Assembly: GCF_024749045.1 (NCBI RefSeq)
Contig: NZ_CP087184.1
Span: forward strand, 1,984,001-2,048,000
Length of the DNA: 64,000 nt
Source: Pseudomonas sp. B21-028
GTDB taxonomy: Bacteria; Pseudomonadota; Gammaproteobacteria; Pseudomonadales; Pseudomonadaceae
Direction of reading: 5' to 3'
Shown: piece after piece, positions 28,410-37,422 of the stretch
Numbering within the stretch: the first letter of the stretch is position 1
Layout: each line of letters starts with the position of its first letter
Translations under genes and position numbers: made by a program
Notes under the pieces: generated by a model
Told to the model about the DNA's origin: nothing
Databases searched by the model: none
The model's input: the letters and a program-made list of their open reading frames with translations, nothing else

Positions 28410-29570
28410 ATGTACCGCTTCTTCGAACAACTGAGCTCACGCATCGCCGCACCGTTCCTGGGCGACCGTTCGCGCAACAGCAAGGTCTGGCCGTGTCGCT
28501 GCGGCCAGTCGTTGTTTTTCCGCAACAGCCAGTGCCTGGCCTGCCTGGCGGCGCTGGGCTACCAGCCGGAGCAGAGTCGTCTCTCGTCCCTGCAACCCGG
28601 TAACCTGCCCGACACCTGGACCCTGGATGCCGACCCTCAGGCTGGTCTGTTCCGTCGCTGCGCCAACCTCGATACCGCGGCAGCATGCAACTGGCTGTTG
28701 CCGGCTGGCGGTCCCGACACCTTGTGCATCGCCTGCCGGCTGAACCGCACTATCCCCGACCTGTCGATCCCGGAGAACCCTGAACGCTGGCGCAAGGTCG
28801 AGACCGCCAAGCGCAGGCTGGTGGCGCAACTGATCACCCTCGGTCTGCCGGTCGTCCCGAAAAGCGTCGATGAAACCACGGGCCTGGCCTTCGATTTCAT
28901 CGGCGTCGACCCCGACGGCAAGCCACCGACCACCGGCCATGCCAGCGGTTTGATCACCCTCGACATCAAGGAGGCCGACGACGCCCACCGTGAGGCTGTG
29001 CGCCAGCAGATGCACGAACCCTATCGCACCTTGCTCGGGCACTTTCGCCACGAGGTGGGGCATTACTACTGGGACCGACTGATTGCCAACAGCCACTGGC
29101 TCGAGGCATTCCGCGGGTTGTTCGGCGATGAGCGCGCCAGCTATTCCGGCGCGCTGGAGCGACATTACCAGCAAGGGGCGCCGCTGGACTGGCAGACCCG
29201 TTACGTCAGTGCCTACGCCACCATGCACCCCTGGGAGGATTGGGCTGAAACCTGGGCCCACTATCTGCACATGATGGACGCCGTGGACACCGCGCTGGGC
29301 TTCGGCATGAGCGCCCAGGACATGGACTTCGACTACCAACCGTTCCCACCCGACACGCTGTTCGATCCCGAGCACACCGGAGGCACGGCCTTCCTGTCGT
29401 TCGTCAACGCCTGGATCGAACTGGCCGGCATGCTCAACGAACTGTCCCGCAGCATGGGCCAACCGGATTTCTATCCGTTCATCGTGCCGGCGGCCGTCAT
29501 CACCAAACTGCATTTCATCCACCTGGTGATCCAGGAGGAGGGTGGCCGGGCGGATGAGGTGTTGCTGTAG
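28410..29570 (+). CDS. Zinc-ribbon protein with putative zinc metallopeptidase domain
   Basis: A 386-residue soluble protein. The N-terminal 110 residues hold eight cysteines in two sets (29, 31, 42, 45 and 84, 93, 106, 109), consistent with two zinc ribbons. The main domain has HEVGH at 214-218, a gluzincin-like HExxH site, and a later conserved HPWEDWAETWAHYLHMMD stretch. It belongs to a family annotated as zinc-ribbon plus putative zinc-binding metallopeptidase, with no substrate known to me. No signal peptide. Stands alone between ligA and ffs. Confidence 0.8.
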   Translation: MYRFFEQLSSRIAAPFLGDRSRNSKVWPCRCGQSLFFRNSQCLACLAALGYQPEQSRLSSLQPGNLPDTWTLDADPQAGLFRRCANLDTAAACNWLLPAGGPDTLCIACRLNRTIPDLSIPENPERWRKVETAKRRLVAQLITLGLPVVPKSVDETTGLAFDFIGVDPDGKPPTTGHASGLITLDIKEADDAHREAVRQQMHEPYRTLLGHFRHEVGHYYWDRLIANSHWLEAFRGLFGDERASYSGALERHYQQGAPLDWQTRYVSAYATMHPWEDWAETWAHYLHMMDAVDTALGFGMSAQDMDFDYQPFPPDTLFDPEHTGGTAFLSFVNAWIELAGMLNELSRSMGQPDFYPFIVPAAVITKLHFIHLVIQEEGGRADEVLL

Positions 29571-29602
29571 CGATGGCCGCTCATTCAGCCCACCCCTGAT
29601 CC

Positions 29603-29696
29603 ACTGTGGGAGCGAGCCTGCTCGCGATGACGGCAGTTCATTCAGCCCTGAAGCAAGCTGACCCACCGCTTTCGCGAGCAGGCTCGCTCCCACAGG
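29603..29696. repeat. REP doublet after the metallopeptidase gene
   Basis: Inverted units 29603-29628 and 29669-29696. Confidence 0.85.
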
Positions 29697-29779
29697 GTTC
29701 GTCGATATGGCTGCAAACGCATATCCACCCCCATAGCAAGTGCTTGAACATCTTCGCTTTTTTAATCCGCTGCGAACGG

Positions 29780-29807
29780 TTGTAACTTCCCGTCAGATAG
29801 GTACAAT
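29780..29807 (+). promoter_or_regulatory. ffs promoter
   Basis: TTGTAA (29780-29785) and TACAAT (29802-29807) are 16 bp apart, placing the start near 29814, about 30 nt before the 4.5S RNA core. Confidence 0.7.
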
Positions 29808-29843
29808 GGCGCGGCTCACCGTCAGGCGAGCGTCGTTATGGTG

Positions 29844-29945
29844 ACCCCATCGGTCCCCCCGCAACGATTACCCGTGAACCTGGTCAGATCCGGAAGGAAG
29901 CAGCCACAGCGGGAACATTGTGTGCCGGGGTGTGGCTGGTGGGGT
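29844..29945 (+). ncRNA. ffs: 4.5S RNA of the signal recognition particle
   Basis: The universal SRP loop sequence GGTCAGATCCGGAAGGAAGC is present with the apical GGAA tetraloop and the asymmetric loop (GCAGCCACAGC). ACCCCA (29844-29849) pairs with TGGGGT (29940-29945) to close the core. A further 8-bp outer pairing, CGTTATGG (29834-29841) with CCATAACG (29951-29958), may belong to the precursor. Ends are approximate. The RNA pairs with Ffh to target membrane proteins. Confidence 0.95.
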
Positions 29946-30136
29946 TGCCTCCATAACGCCCCAGGCCTTCGTCCGCAAGGTTTGTAAGATTTCCCTCCTC
30001 TCTTTTTGTTCTGATCGAGTTCGGTCGATGCCTTCTGCTGCCCGGCCGATTGCCGTTGATCAGCACTGTCATTTCTGACAGTAGAATTTCACGTTGTGCC
30101 TTTCTAGGGTTCGTTTAACCGGCCAGAGGGCAACGC

Positions 30137-30300
30137 CGCTATCGCGAGCAGGCTCGCTCCCACAGTGGATTCCAGGTGTCCACAATAGCTGAGAACAACC
30201 ACATAACCTGTGGGAGCGAGCCTGCTCGCGATGGCGGTGGGTCAGCTTGCATTGATGTTGCCTGATATTCCGCTATCGCGAGCAAGCTCGGCTCCCACAG
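30137..30300. repeat. REP triplet
   Basis: Three units, 30137-30164 (inverted), 30208-30233 (direct) and 30271-30300 (inverted), between ffs and the XRE-type gene. Confidence 0.85.
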
Positions 30301-30341
30301 GCTGTGTGTCAGGTTCCGGTAGTTGGATGATCATGCCCGGC

Positions 30342-30656
30342 TCAAGGCTTGGACAATGCCTGATCAACCGCCGCGATCAGCTTGCCCAGGTCCTTCGGCG
30401 TGGCCTTGTGTATGACGCCGAACAGGTAGGCGCGCTGTTCGTCTTCAGCGTTCATGTCGGCGAAAAAGGCTTTCGGCTGCACGTCCAGTACGTTGGCGAG
30501 CAGGAACAGGGCTTCGATGCTGGGCATGTAGGTGCCGGTTTCGAAACGGCTGATGGTTTTGGGGTCAAAACCGGTTTTTTCGCCCAGTTCAGCCTGAGTC
30601 AGCCCCGCTACTTTGCGGTAGCGTCTGATGGCTGCACCCAAACTTGAAATTTGCAT
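30342..30656 (-). CDS. XRE-family (HTH_3) transcriptional regulator
   Basis: A 104-residue protein whose first 65 residues form a Cro/C1 helix-turn-helix (LGAAIRRYRKVAGLTQAELG, then DPKTISRFETGTYMPS). The C-terminal 40 residues are unassigned. Monocistronic and divergent from the PAS-GGDEF-EAL gene. Its target is unknown. No toxin partner is adjacent. Confidence 0.85.
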   Translation of the reverse strand: MQISSLGAAIRRYRKVAGLTQAELGEKTGFDPKTISRFETGTYMPSIEALFLLANVLDVQPKAFFADMNAEDEQRAYLFGVIHKATPKDLGKLIAAVDQALSKP

Positions 30657-30982
30657 CGCTCAATTCCCATTTAGAATCAAGAACTTAACGATAGATCTTC
30701 GCATTAGGCAACCGCTTGATCCATCACCTTGCTTTGCAAAATGTGATGTGTTTCGTAGAATCAGCGTTTGGGACGGGCATTTGGTGACCTGCTTCAGATG
30801 CCGGAATGTGCAAAAAGAAATGCGTCGTGCGTTCATTGTCGTGGCACGGGGCTGGTGTTCTGGACGTTCCGGTGGCACCGACGCCGCCATGCCCTCGCTT
30901 TTCTCAAGGTGTTTGAGCCTAGTTGATTTTCGCCTGTCCGAAGGCGGTGCAACCGCGCGCGACAAATGAGCCTGACTCATGG
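30657..30982. other. Divergent intergenic region, nothing recognised
   Basis: 326 bp between the XRE gene and the PAS-GGDEF-EAL gene. Short open frames exist on both strands but show no recognisable protein or good ribosome site. Confidence 0.4.
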
Positions 30983-32737
30983 ATGACTGCTTCGATGGAT
31001 AAGAAGTACCGCAGAGCCGTTGACGCCGCCGCGATTTTTTCCGAGACCGATGCGAGCGGGCGTATCACCTACGTCAACGACCAGTTCTGTAACCTTTTTG
31101 GCTACCGGCGCGACGAACTGCTGGGGGCGAACCATCGCCTGCTCAATTCCGGTCATCACCCTGGCGAGTTTTTCAGTGCCATGTGGCACACCATCTCGTT
31201 GGGACAGGTCTGGAAAGGGGATATCTGTAATCGCGCCAAGGACGGTACCTTGCATTGGGTCGACACCACCCTGGTACCGGTGACGGATGACGCGACGGGG
31301 CAGGTCGAGCGCTACCTGGCGATTCGTTTCGATGTCAGCGACAAGCGCCAGCAATTGCACTCCCTGCAGTGGCGAGTCGGGCATGACGTACTGACCGGGC
31401 TGCCCAACCGCACCTACTTGTCTGAGCTGCTGGACCAGGCCCTGGCGTTTTCCCAGTCGGAAAACTTCCCCCTGGCGGTCTGCATGCTCGATCTCGACGG
31501 CTTCAAGGCGGTCAATGACGGTCACGGCCATGCCAGTGGCGATCAACTGCTGATCGAGGTCGCGGGGCGACTGCGCAGTATCGTGCGCGGCGAAGATGTG
31601 GTTGCTCGGCTGGCGGGAGACGAGTTCGTGCTGGTGTTGCGTCATGTGCTTGGGATGGATGAATTGCATGGGGCTTTGAACCGGGTGCTGGTTGCTGTTT
31701 CCACGCCCTATGCCATTGACGGTAAAAGCATCAAGGTCTTCGCAAGTATCGGCGTCACGCTGTTCCCCTGGGACAACGAAAACGCCGAGACGTTGCTGCG
31801 CCATGCTGACCAGGCGATGTACATGGCCAAGCAGAGCGGGCGCAATCGCTTTCATCTGTTCGATGTGTCCCGGGACAAGGAGGTGCGGGCCACCTACCAG
31901 ACCGTCGAGCGGGTTCGGCAGGCACTGGCCGCCCATGAGCTGCGGCTGCATTTCCAACCCAAGGTCAACATGCGCAGCGGCGCCGTGGTAGGGCTTGAGG
32001 CGTTGTTGCGCTGGAAGCACCCGCAACGGGGCCTGGTGCCGCCGCGGGAGTTCCTGCCGCTGGCGGAGGAGACCGATCTGATCGTCGAGATCGGCGAGTG
32101 GGTCATTGAACAGGTCATGACCCAGTTGCAGCTATGGCAGCAAGCGGGGCCGGGGTGGCCGGTGAGCATCAACATCTCGGCGCGGCATTTCCAGCGGGCG
32201 GACTTCGTCGAACGGCTGCGGCAGATGTTGGGTCGGCACCCGGACGTGGCGCCGCGGATGCTTGACCTGCAAATCGTCGAATCCGTCGCGGTGGAGAATC
32301 TCCAGCATGTCAGTACTTGCCTGCAGGCTTGCCAGGCCTTGGGGGTGGGTTTCTCTCTGGGCGGCTTCGGGACGGGGTACTGTTCCCTCAATGACCTCAA
32401 GCATCTGCGCACCCAGACCATCAAGATCGACAAGACCTTTATCCGCGACATTCTTGTGAACCGGGATGACCTGGCCTTGACCAAGGCCGTGATCGGTCTG
32501 GCCCAGGCATTCGATCGTCAGGTCGTCGCCGAGGGGCTGGACAGCCTTGCGCATGGGCAATTGCTGCTGCGCCTGGGCTGTGAAGTCGCCCAGGGTTACT
32601 TCATCGCCCGACCCATGCCCCCGAAGCAGATACCGGGCTGGGTGACACGGTTTGTTCCGCCGCCGCAATGGCAGCAGAGTCCGGGTATTCAGGGGGCGCT
32701 GGTTGCAGCTTCGGATTCCGTGCTGCGGCCGGTGTAG
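30983..32737 (+). CDS. PAS-GGDEF-EAL protein with degenerate EAL domain
   Basis: A 584-residue soluble protein (or 580 residues from the ATG at 30995): PAS domain (about 10-125), GGDEF domain and C-terminal EAL domain. The cyclase motif reads AGDEF (211-215) with RGED five residues before it as an RxxD site, so binding and possibly activity are plausible. The EAL domain keeps E339-A-L but the metal-binding DDFGTG is GGFGTG (Gly460-Gly461), the usual LELTES is LQIVES and AEGVET is AEGLDS. It is therefore probably not a phosphodiesterase. Its 3' end overlaps the convergent solute-binding gene by 49 bp. Confidence 0.88.
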   Translation: MTASMDKKYRRAVDAAAIFSETDASGRITYVNDQFCNLFGYRRDELLGANHRLLNSGHHPGEFFSAMWHTISLGQVWKGDICNRAKDGTLHWVDTTLVPVTDDATGQVERYLAIRFDVSDKRQQLHSLQWRVGHDVLTGLPNRTYLSELLDQALAFSQSENFPLAVCMLDLDGFKAVNDGHGHASGDQLLIEVAGRLRSIVRGEDVVARLAGDEFVLVLRHVLGMDELHGALNRVLVAVSTPYAIDGKSIKVFASIGVTLFPWDNENAETLLRHADQAMYMAKQSGRNRFHLFDVSRDKEVRATYQTVERVRQALAAHELRLHFQPKVNMRSGAVVGLEALLRWKHPQRGLVPPREFLPLAEETDLIVEIGEWVIEQVMTQLQLWQQAGPGWPVSINISARHFQRADFVERLRQMLGRHPDVAPRMLDLQIVESVAVENLQHVSTCLQACQALGVGFSLGGFGTGYCSLNDLKHLRTQTIKIDKTFIRDILVNRDDLALTKAVIGLAQAFDRQVVAEGLDSLAHGQLLLRLGCEVAQGYFIARPMPPKQIPGWVTRFVPPPQWQQSPGIQGALVAASDSVLRPV

Positions 32738-33456
32738 AGCTGGATGATCGCGCCGATTTCCCCTGATGCTTTCATGTTCTGCAAGGTGCGCAGAATACGC
32801 TGTACCGGGATTTTCGGATCATTGCGCAGGTAGCAGCCCAACTGCTGTTCCTGGAGTACGGCCACCCCGTGCAGTTGGTGGTCGGCGGTATGCCGCTGAT
32901 TGAACCAGTCCAGTGCCCATTGGTTGCTCACGCCGTAGCGATAGCGACCGGCAAGCAGTTTTGCCAGCACCTGTTCCTGGCTCCGTGCATCGTCACGCCT
33001 TAGTTGGCCACTGTCGAACAGCGGCTGCAAGGTCGGGTAGGAATAGCTGAGCACGGTGCCGATGGCTTGCCGTCCCAGCGTCGCCGGCGCCACTTGCCTG
33101 GGAGCGCTGGCCGTGCCGACGAGCAGGTCGCGCTGGAAGAACAGCGGGACGCTCCAGAGGAAGTCTCCCCCTTCGTCCTTTATCCAATCGGGGCTGACAT
33201 AGCAGCGCATGTCGACTTCGTCGTTTTGCATGGCGCCGTCGAGCCGGGCCCGGGACAGGACGTGGAACTCGGCCGGCATGCCGACCTGGGTCGCCAGGCT
33301 GGTCATGATGTCAGGGAGTATTCCCTGGGTCGGGCGACCCCGTTCGATCTGCACCATGGGCATGGCCCAGCCGTCGGTCACGGCAAAACGCAAGGGTAAT
33401 TCGGCGGCGGAACATTCTGTTCCTAACAACAGCAAAGCCCCCATGGCCAAGCGCAT
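32689..33456 (-). CDS. Periplasmic solute-binding protein, family 3-like
   Basis: A 255-residue exported protein. Residues 1-18 form a signal peptide (LAMGALLLLGTECSAA, then ELPLRF). The body follows the SBP_bac_3 amino-acid-binding pattern (AVTDGWAMP start; GILPDIMTSLATQVGM; IGTVLSYSYPTLQPLFD; YGVSNQWALDWF). No permease or ATPase gene is adjacent, so it may be a stand-alone ligand sensor rather than a transporter part. Ligand unknown. Overlaps the end of the convergent GGDEF-EAL gene. Confidence 0.78.
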   Translation of the reverse strand: MRLAMGALLLLGTECSAAELPLRFAVTDGWAMPMVQIERGRPTQGILPDIMTSLATQVGMPAEFHVLSRARLDGAMQNDEVDMRCYVSPDWIKDEGGDFLWSVPLFFQRDLLVGTASAPRQVAPATLGRQAIGTVLSYSYPTLQPLFDSGQLRRDDARSQEQVLAKLLAGRYRYGVSNQWALDWFNQRHTADHQLHGVAVLQEQQLGCYLRNDPKIPVQRILRTLQNMKASGEIGAIIQLYTGRSTESEAATSAP

Positions 33457-33600
33457 AAGCTCTCCTGACGATTTAAAAACCCGTCGACAACCGAGTCCCT
33501 GATTCCAAGCTTAGTCAGATTAGAGCGGCGCACCGGATGCAATTTCGCCCCTGCTCCGCTAGCATTAGCCGCTTCTGTTCCTTCGTTGCGATGGTTTTCG

Positions 33601-35661
33601 ATGAGTTATCAGGTTCTTGCACGTAAATGGCGTCCGCGCTCGTTCCGCGAAATGGTCGGCCAGACCCATGTGCTCAAGGCTCTGATCAACGCCTTGGACA
33701 GCCAGCGGCTGCACCACGCCTACCTGTTCACCGGGACCCGCGGCGTGGGCAAGACTACCATCGCGCGGATCATCGCCAAGTGCCTGAATTGTGAAACCGG
33801 TATCACTTCGACGCCCTGCGGCGAGTGTTCGGTCTGCCGGGAAATCGACGAAGGCCGTTTCGTCGACCTGATCGAGATCGACGCCGCCAGCCGCACCAAG
33901 GTCGAGGACACCCGCGAGCTGCTCGACAACGTGCAGTACGCCCCGAGCCGTGGGCGCTTCAAGGTCTACCTGATCGACGAAGTGCACATGCTCTCCAGCC
34001 ATTCCTTCAATGCGTTGCTCAAAACACTTGAGGAGCCGCCGCCCTACGTCAAGTTCATCCTGGCGACCACCGATCCGCAGAAGCTTCCGGCAACAATTTT
34101 GTCCCGCTGCCTGCAGTTCTCCCTGAAGAACATGACACCGGAACGGGTCGTCGAGCACCTGACCCACGTGCTGGGTGTCGAGAAGGTGCCGTTCGAAGAC
34201 GATGCGCTGTGGCTGTTGGGCCGCGCGGCCGACGGTTCGATGCGTGACGCCATGAGCCTGACCGACCAGGCCATCGCTTTCGGTGAAGGCAAGGTCATGG
34301 CTGCCGATGTGCGGGCCATGCTCGGTACCCTCGATCACGGCCAGGTCTATGACGTGCTGCATGCGCTGATCGACGGCGATGCGAAGGCGTTGCTCGAAGC
34401 GGTGCGCCACCTGGCCGAACAGGGGCCGGACTGGAGCGGCGTGCTGTCGGAAATCCTCAATGTGTTGCACCGTGTCGCCATCGCCCAGGCTTTGCCTGAC
34501 GGCGTCGACAATGGCCATGGCGACCGTGACCGCGTGCTGGCCCTGGCCCAGGCGTTGCCCGCCGAAGACGTGCAGTTCTATTACCAGATGGGCCTGATCG
34601 GTCGTCGCGACCTGCCCCTGGCCCCGGATCCGCGCGGCGGCTTCGAAATGGTGTTGCTGCGAATGCTGGCGTTCCGACCCGCCGACACGGCGGATGCGCC
34701 GAGGCAGGCGCTAAAGCCAGTGGGGATCAGCCAGGCCACAGCTGATTCCGCCAAGCCAGTGGCTGCCGCGCCGGTTGTTGCGCCGGCAGCGGCCTCTGCT
34801 CCGGCTGCTGTGGCGCCCGTCGTGGCGCCGGCTCCTGCGCCTGTCGTCGAGCCTGAGCCGATGCCTGAGCCGACTCCCGAGCCAGTTGCCGAGGCCGTCA
34901 TCGATCTGCCCTGGAACGATCCGGTCGAGCCCGAGATCGTCCAGCAGCCTGTCGTTGAGCCTGTGCTGGAAACCGTTGCCGAGCAGCCCGAACTGCCGCC
35001 GATGCCCTTGCCGACGCCCGACAGCGTGGTACCCGAGGCGCCCGAGTGGGTTGCCGCCCCGATGCCTGAGCCAACAGCCGCCGACGTCGATGTGGCTACG
35101 CCGGGCATGGACTTGGACGACGAGCCTCCGCTGGATGAGGATTACATCGAGCCGGACATGGATTCGGCCTACAGCTACCTGGACGACCTGGCCAGCGAGC
35201 ACGCCGCCGAGCCGGCACCTGAGCCTGAGCCGGAACCCGCGGCGATGCCGGCCACCGGGCTGGCCCTGCAATGGCTGGAGCTGTTCCCGAAATTGCCGAT
35301 CACCGGCATGACCGGTAGCATCGCCGCCAACTGCACGCTGATCGCGGTGGAAGGCGACCACTGGCTGCTGCACCTGGACCCGGCCCACAGCGCCCTGTTC
35401 AACGCGACCCAGCAGCGGCGTCTTAACGATGCGCTGAACCAGTATCACCAGCGCACCCTGACGCTGAGCATCGAGCTGATCAAGCCAGAGCAGGAAACCC
35501 CGGCCCAGGCTGCGTCCCGGCGTCGTGCCGACCGCCAGCGCGAGGCCGAGGAATCGATCCACGGTGATCCGTTCATCCAGCAGATGATGCAACAGTTCGG
35601 CGCGGTGGTTCGTCACGATACTATCGAACCTGTCGAGGCCCCGGTCACCCAGGGCTCATAA
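33601..35661 (+). CDS. dnaX: DNA polymerase III subunits tau/gamma
   Basis: A 686-residue clamp-loader ATPase. Walker A GTRGVGKTT near residue 45, a four-Cys zinc module (CLNC ... CGECSVC), DEVHML, and sensor SRC (ILSRCLQFS). A long Ala/Pro/Glu/Val-rich linker (about 375-550) leads to the C-terminal tau domain that contacts polymerase and helicase. The ATG at 33601 gives the normal MSYQVLARKWRP start. No A-AAA-AAG slippery heptamer of the E. coli type is visible, so a frameshifted gamma form is not evident. Followed by ybaB. Confidence 0.95.
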   Translation: MSYQVLARKWRPRSFREMVGQTHVLKALINALDSQRLHHAYLFTGTRGVGKTTIARIIAKCLNCETGITSTPCGECSVCREIDEGRFVDLIEIDAASRTKVEDTRELLDNVQYAPSRGRFKVYLIDEVHMLSSHSFNALLKTLEEPPPYVKFILATTDPQKLPATILSRCLQFSLKNMTPERVVEHLTHVLGVEKVPFEDDALWLLGRAADGSMRDAMSLTDQAIAFGEGKVMAADVRAMLGTLDHGQVYDVLHALIDGDAKALLEAVRHLAEQGPDWSGVLSEILNVLHRVAIAQALPDGVDNGHGDRDRVLALAQALPAEDVQFYYQMGLIGRRDLPLAPDPRGGFEMVLLRMLAFRPADTADAPRQALKPVGISQATADSAKPVAAAPVVAPAAASAPAAVAPVVAPAPAPVVEPEPMPEPTPEPVAEAVIDLPWNDPVEPEIVQQPVVEPVLETVAEQPELPPMPLPTPDSVVPEAPEWVAAPMPEPTAADVDVATPGMDLDDEPPLDEDYIEPDMDSAYSYLDDLASEHAAEPAPEPEPEPAAMPATGLALQWLELFPKLPITGMTGSIAANCTLIAVEGDHWLLHLDPAHSALFNATQQRRLNDALNQYHQRTLTLSIELIKPEQETPAQAASRRRADRQREAEESIHGDPFIQQMMQQFGAVVRHDTIEPVEAPVTQGS

Positions 35662-35724
35662 TTGAAGGCGCCGGGTCGAAAGGCCGGGCGCGATGTTTAT
35701 CCAAGTACTTTCGAGGTGATTCCC

Positions 35725-36063
35725 ATGATGAAAGGTGGCATGGCCGGCCTGATGAAGCAGGCGCAGCAGATGCAGGAAAAAATGGCCAAGATGCAGGAAG
35801 AACTGGCCAACGCCGAAGTCACCGGCAAGTCCGGCGGTGACATGGTGACCGTGGTCATGACCGGTCGCCACGACATCAAGCGCGTCAGCATCGACCCGAG
35901 CGTGGTCGAAGGCCTGAGCGAAGACGACAAGGAAATGCTCGAAGCCCTGTTCGCCGCCGCCGTCAATGACGCGGTGCGCAAGATCGAAGCCAACAGCCAG
36001 GACAAAATGTCCGGCATGACCGCCGGCATGCAACTGCCGCCGGGCATGAAGCTGCCGTTCTGA
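35725..36063 (+). CDS. ybaB: YbaB/EbfC nucleoid-associated protein
   Basis: A 112-residue DNA-binding protein ([20 protein letters not shown]) of the YbaB/EbfC family, typically a dimer coating the nucleoid and encoded between dnaX and recR. GAGGTGAT stands just before the ATGATG start at 35725. A strong terminator follows. Confidence 0.93.
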   Translation: MMKGGMAGLMKQAQQMQEKMAKMQEELANAEVTGKSGGDMVTVVMTGRHDIKRVSIDPSVVEGLSEDDKEMLEALFAAAVNDAVRKIEANSQDKMSGMTAGMQLPPGMKLPF

Positions 36064-36094
36064 TTCGCCATCCCGGTCGGGATGGGCTACACCC

Positions 36095-36122
36095 AATGCC
36101 AGGCATCGCGCCTGGCATTTTT
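36095..36122 (+). terminator. Rho-independent terminator after ybaB
   Basis: Ten-base-pair stem AATGCCAGGC/GCCTGGCATT with loop ATCGC, ending in a T-run. A smaller stem CATCCCG/CGGGATG lies at 36069-36084 just before it. Confidence 0.88.
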
Positions 36123-36155
36123 GTTTCTGGTGCATGGCTGTGATGACGGAACACT

Positions 36156-36242
36156 TGTGGGAGCAAAGCTTGCTCGCGATAGGCGCCGGGGCCTCCTGAA
36201 AGACCGCGTTGACTTCATCGCGGGCAAGCCTTGCTCCTACAG
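36156..36242. repeat. REP doublet between ybaB and the oxidoreductase gene
   Basis: Inverted, somewhat diverged units 36156-36180 (GGGAGCAAAGCTTGCTCGCGAT) and 36216-36242. Confidence 0.8.
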
Positions 36243-36321
36243 CGATAAACATCGAACGCCCGACCCCAGGCAATGGTCTGCTCCCTATACGTGCCCATTC
36301 AACGATCAAGGAGACGTTTCC

Positions 36322-37356
36322 ATGTCACAAGCATCGACCTCCAACCAGCGCATCGTCCTCGCTTCCCGTCCCAAGGGCGCTCCCACCGCGGAGAATTTCC
36401 GCGTTGAGCAAGTGACCCTGCCGGAGCTGGCGGACGGGCAGATCCTGCTCAAGACATTGTTCCTGTCCCTGGATCCCTACATGCGCGGACGCATGAGCGA
36501 TGCGCCTTCCTACGCTGCGCCGGTGGAAATCGATGAGGTAATGACCGGCGGAGCTGTCAGTCGCGTGGTGCGTTCGAGGCACCCGAAATTCCACGAGGGT
36601 GATCTGGTAGTGGGTGTCACGGGTTGGCAGAGCCACAGCATCAGCGATGGCCGCAACGTCACCCCCATTCCATCCGGGCTGCCCAGCCCGTCGATGGCCT
36701 TGGGAGTGCTGGGCATGCCAGGCATGACCGCCTACATGGGGCTGATGGACATCGGCCAACCCAAGGCCGGTGAAACCCTGGTGGTGGCCGCCGCCTCGGG
36801 TGCCGTGGGGTCCGTGGTCGGCCAGGTGGCGAAGATCAAGGGGCTGCGGGTCGTCGGGGTGGCTGGCGGCCGCGAGAAATGCCAATACGTGGTCGATGAG
36901 TTGGGATTCGACGCGTGCATCGACCACAAGAGCGAGCACTTTGCCGAAGAGTTGGCGCGGGCGTGCGACAAAGGCATCGACATCTATTACGAAAACGTCG
37001 GCGGCAAGGTCTTCGACGCGGTGGTGCCGCTGCTCAACGCCAAGGCCCGTGTCCCACTCTGTGGGCTGATCGCGTCCTACAACGATCAACAGGCCCCGAG
37101 CGGGCCGGATCGCTTACCGCAATTGCAGCGCACCTTATTGACCAAGCGGGTGCGCATGCAGGGGTTTATCGTGTTTGACGACTACGGTGACCGTCAGCCG
37201 GAATTCCTCAGCGCCATGGCGCCGTGGGTACGTGATGGCCGGGTCAAGTTCCGCGAAGACCTGGTCGAGGGCCTGGAGAATGCGCCACAGGCATTTATCG
37301 GGCTGCTGGAAGGACGCAACTTCGGCAAGCTGGTGGTGCGGGTGGCGCAGGATTGA
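36322..37356 (+). CDS. NADP-dependent MDR-family oxidoreductase (CurA-like)
   Basis: A 344-residue zinc-free medium-chain reductase like CurA (curcumin/enone reductase) and leukotriene B4 dehydrogenases: N-terminal GroES-like fold (LSLDPYMRGRM), then a Rossmann fold (VVAAASGAVGSVVGQVAKIKG; VGVAGGREKC; YYENVGGKV). It should reduce alpha,beta-unsaturated carbonyls with NADPH. AAGGAG lies 8 nt before the ATG at 36322. It sits between ybaB and recR, which are often adjacent. Exact substrate unknown. Confidence 0.85.
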   Translation: MSQASTSNQRIVLASRPKGAPTAENFRVEQVTLPELADGQILLKTLFLSLDPYMRGRMSDAPSYAAPVEIDEVMTGGAVSRVVRSRHPKFHEGDLVVGVTGWQSHSISDGRNVTPIPSGLPSPSMALGVLGMPGMTAYMGLMDIGQPKAGETLVVAAASGAVGSVVGQVAKIKGLRVVGVAGGREKCQYVVDELGFDACIDHKSEHFAEELARACDKGIDIYYENVGGKVFDAVVPLLNAKARVPLCGLIASYNDQQAPSGPDRLPQLQRTLLTKRVRMQGFIVFDDYGDRQPEFLSAMAPWVRDGRVKFREDLVEGLENAPQAFIGLLEGRNFGKLVVRVAQD

Positions 37357-37422
37357 GTATTTGACGCTGGTCAGAGGCGCGGGTATAAACCGCGTCTCGT
37401 TGTCATGTCGGACATTTCCTCG

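Noticed and set aside
30660..30980. 106-codon minus-strand frame between the XRE and GGDEF-EAL genes
   Set aside because: No ribosome-binding site or recognisable family, and it occupies the region expected to hold two divergent promoters.
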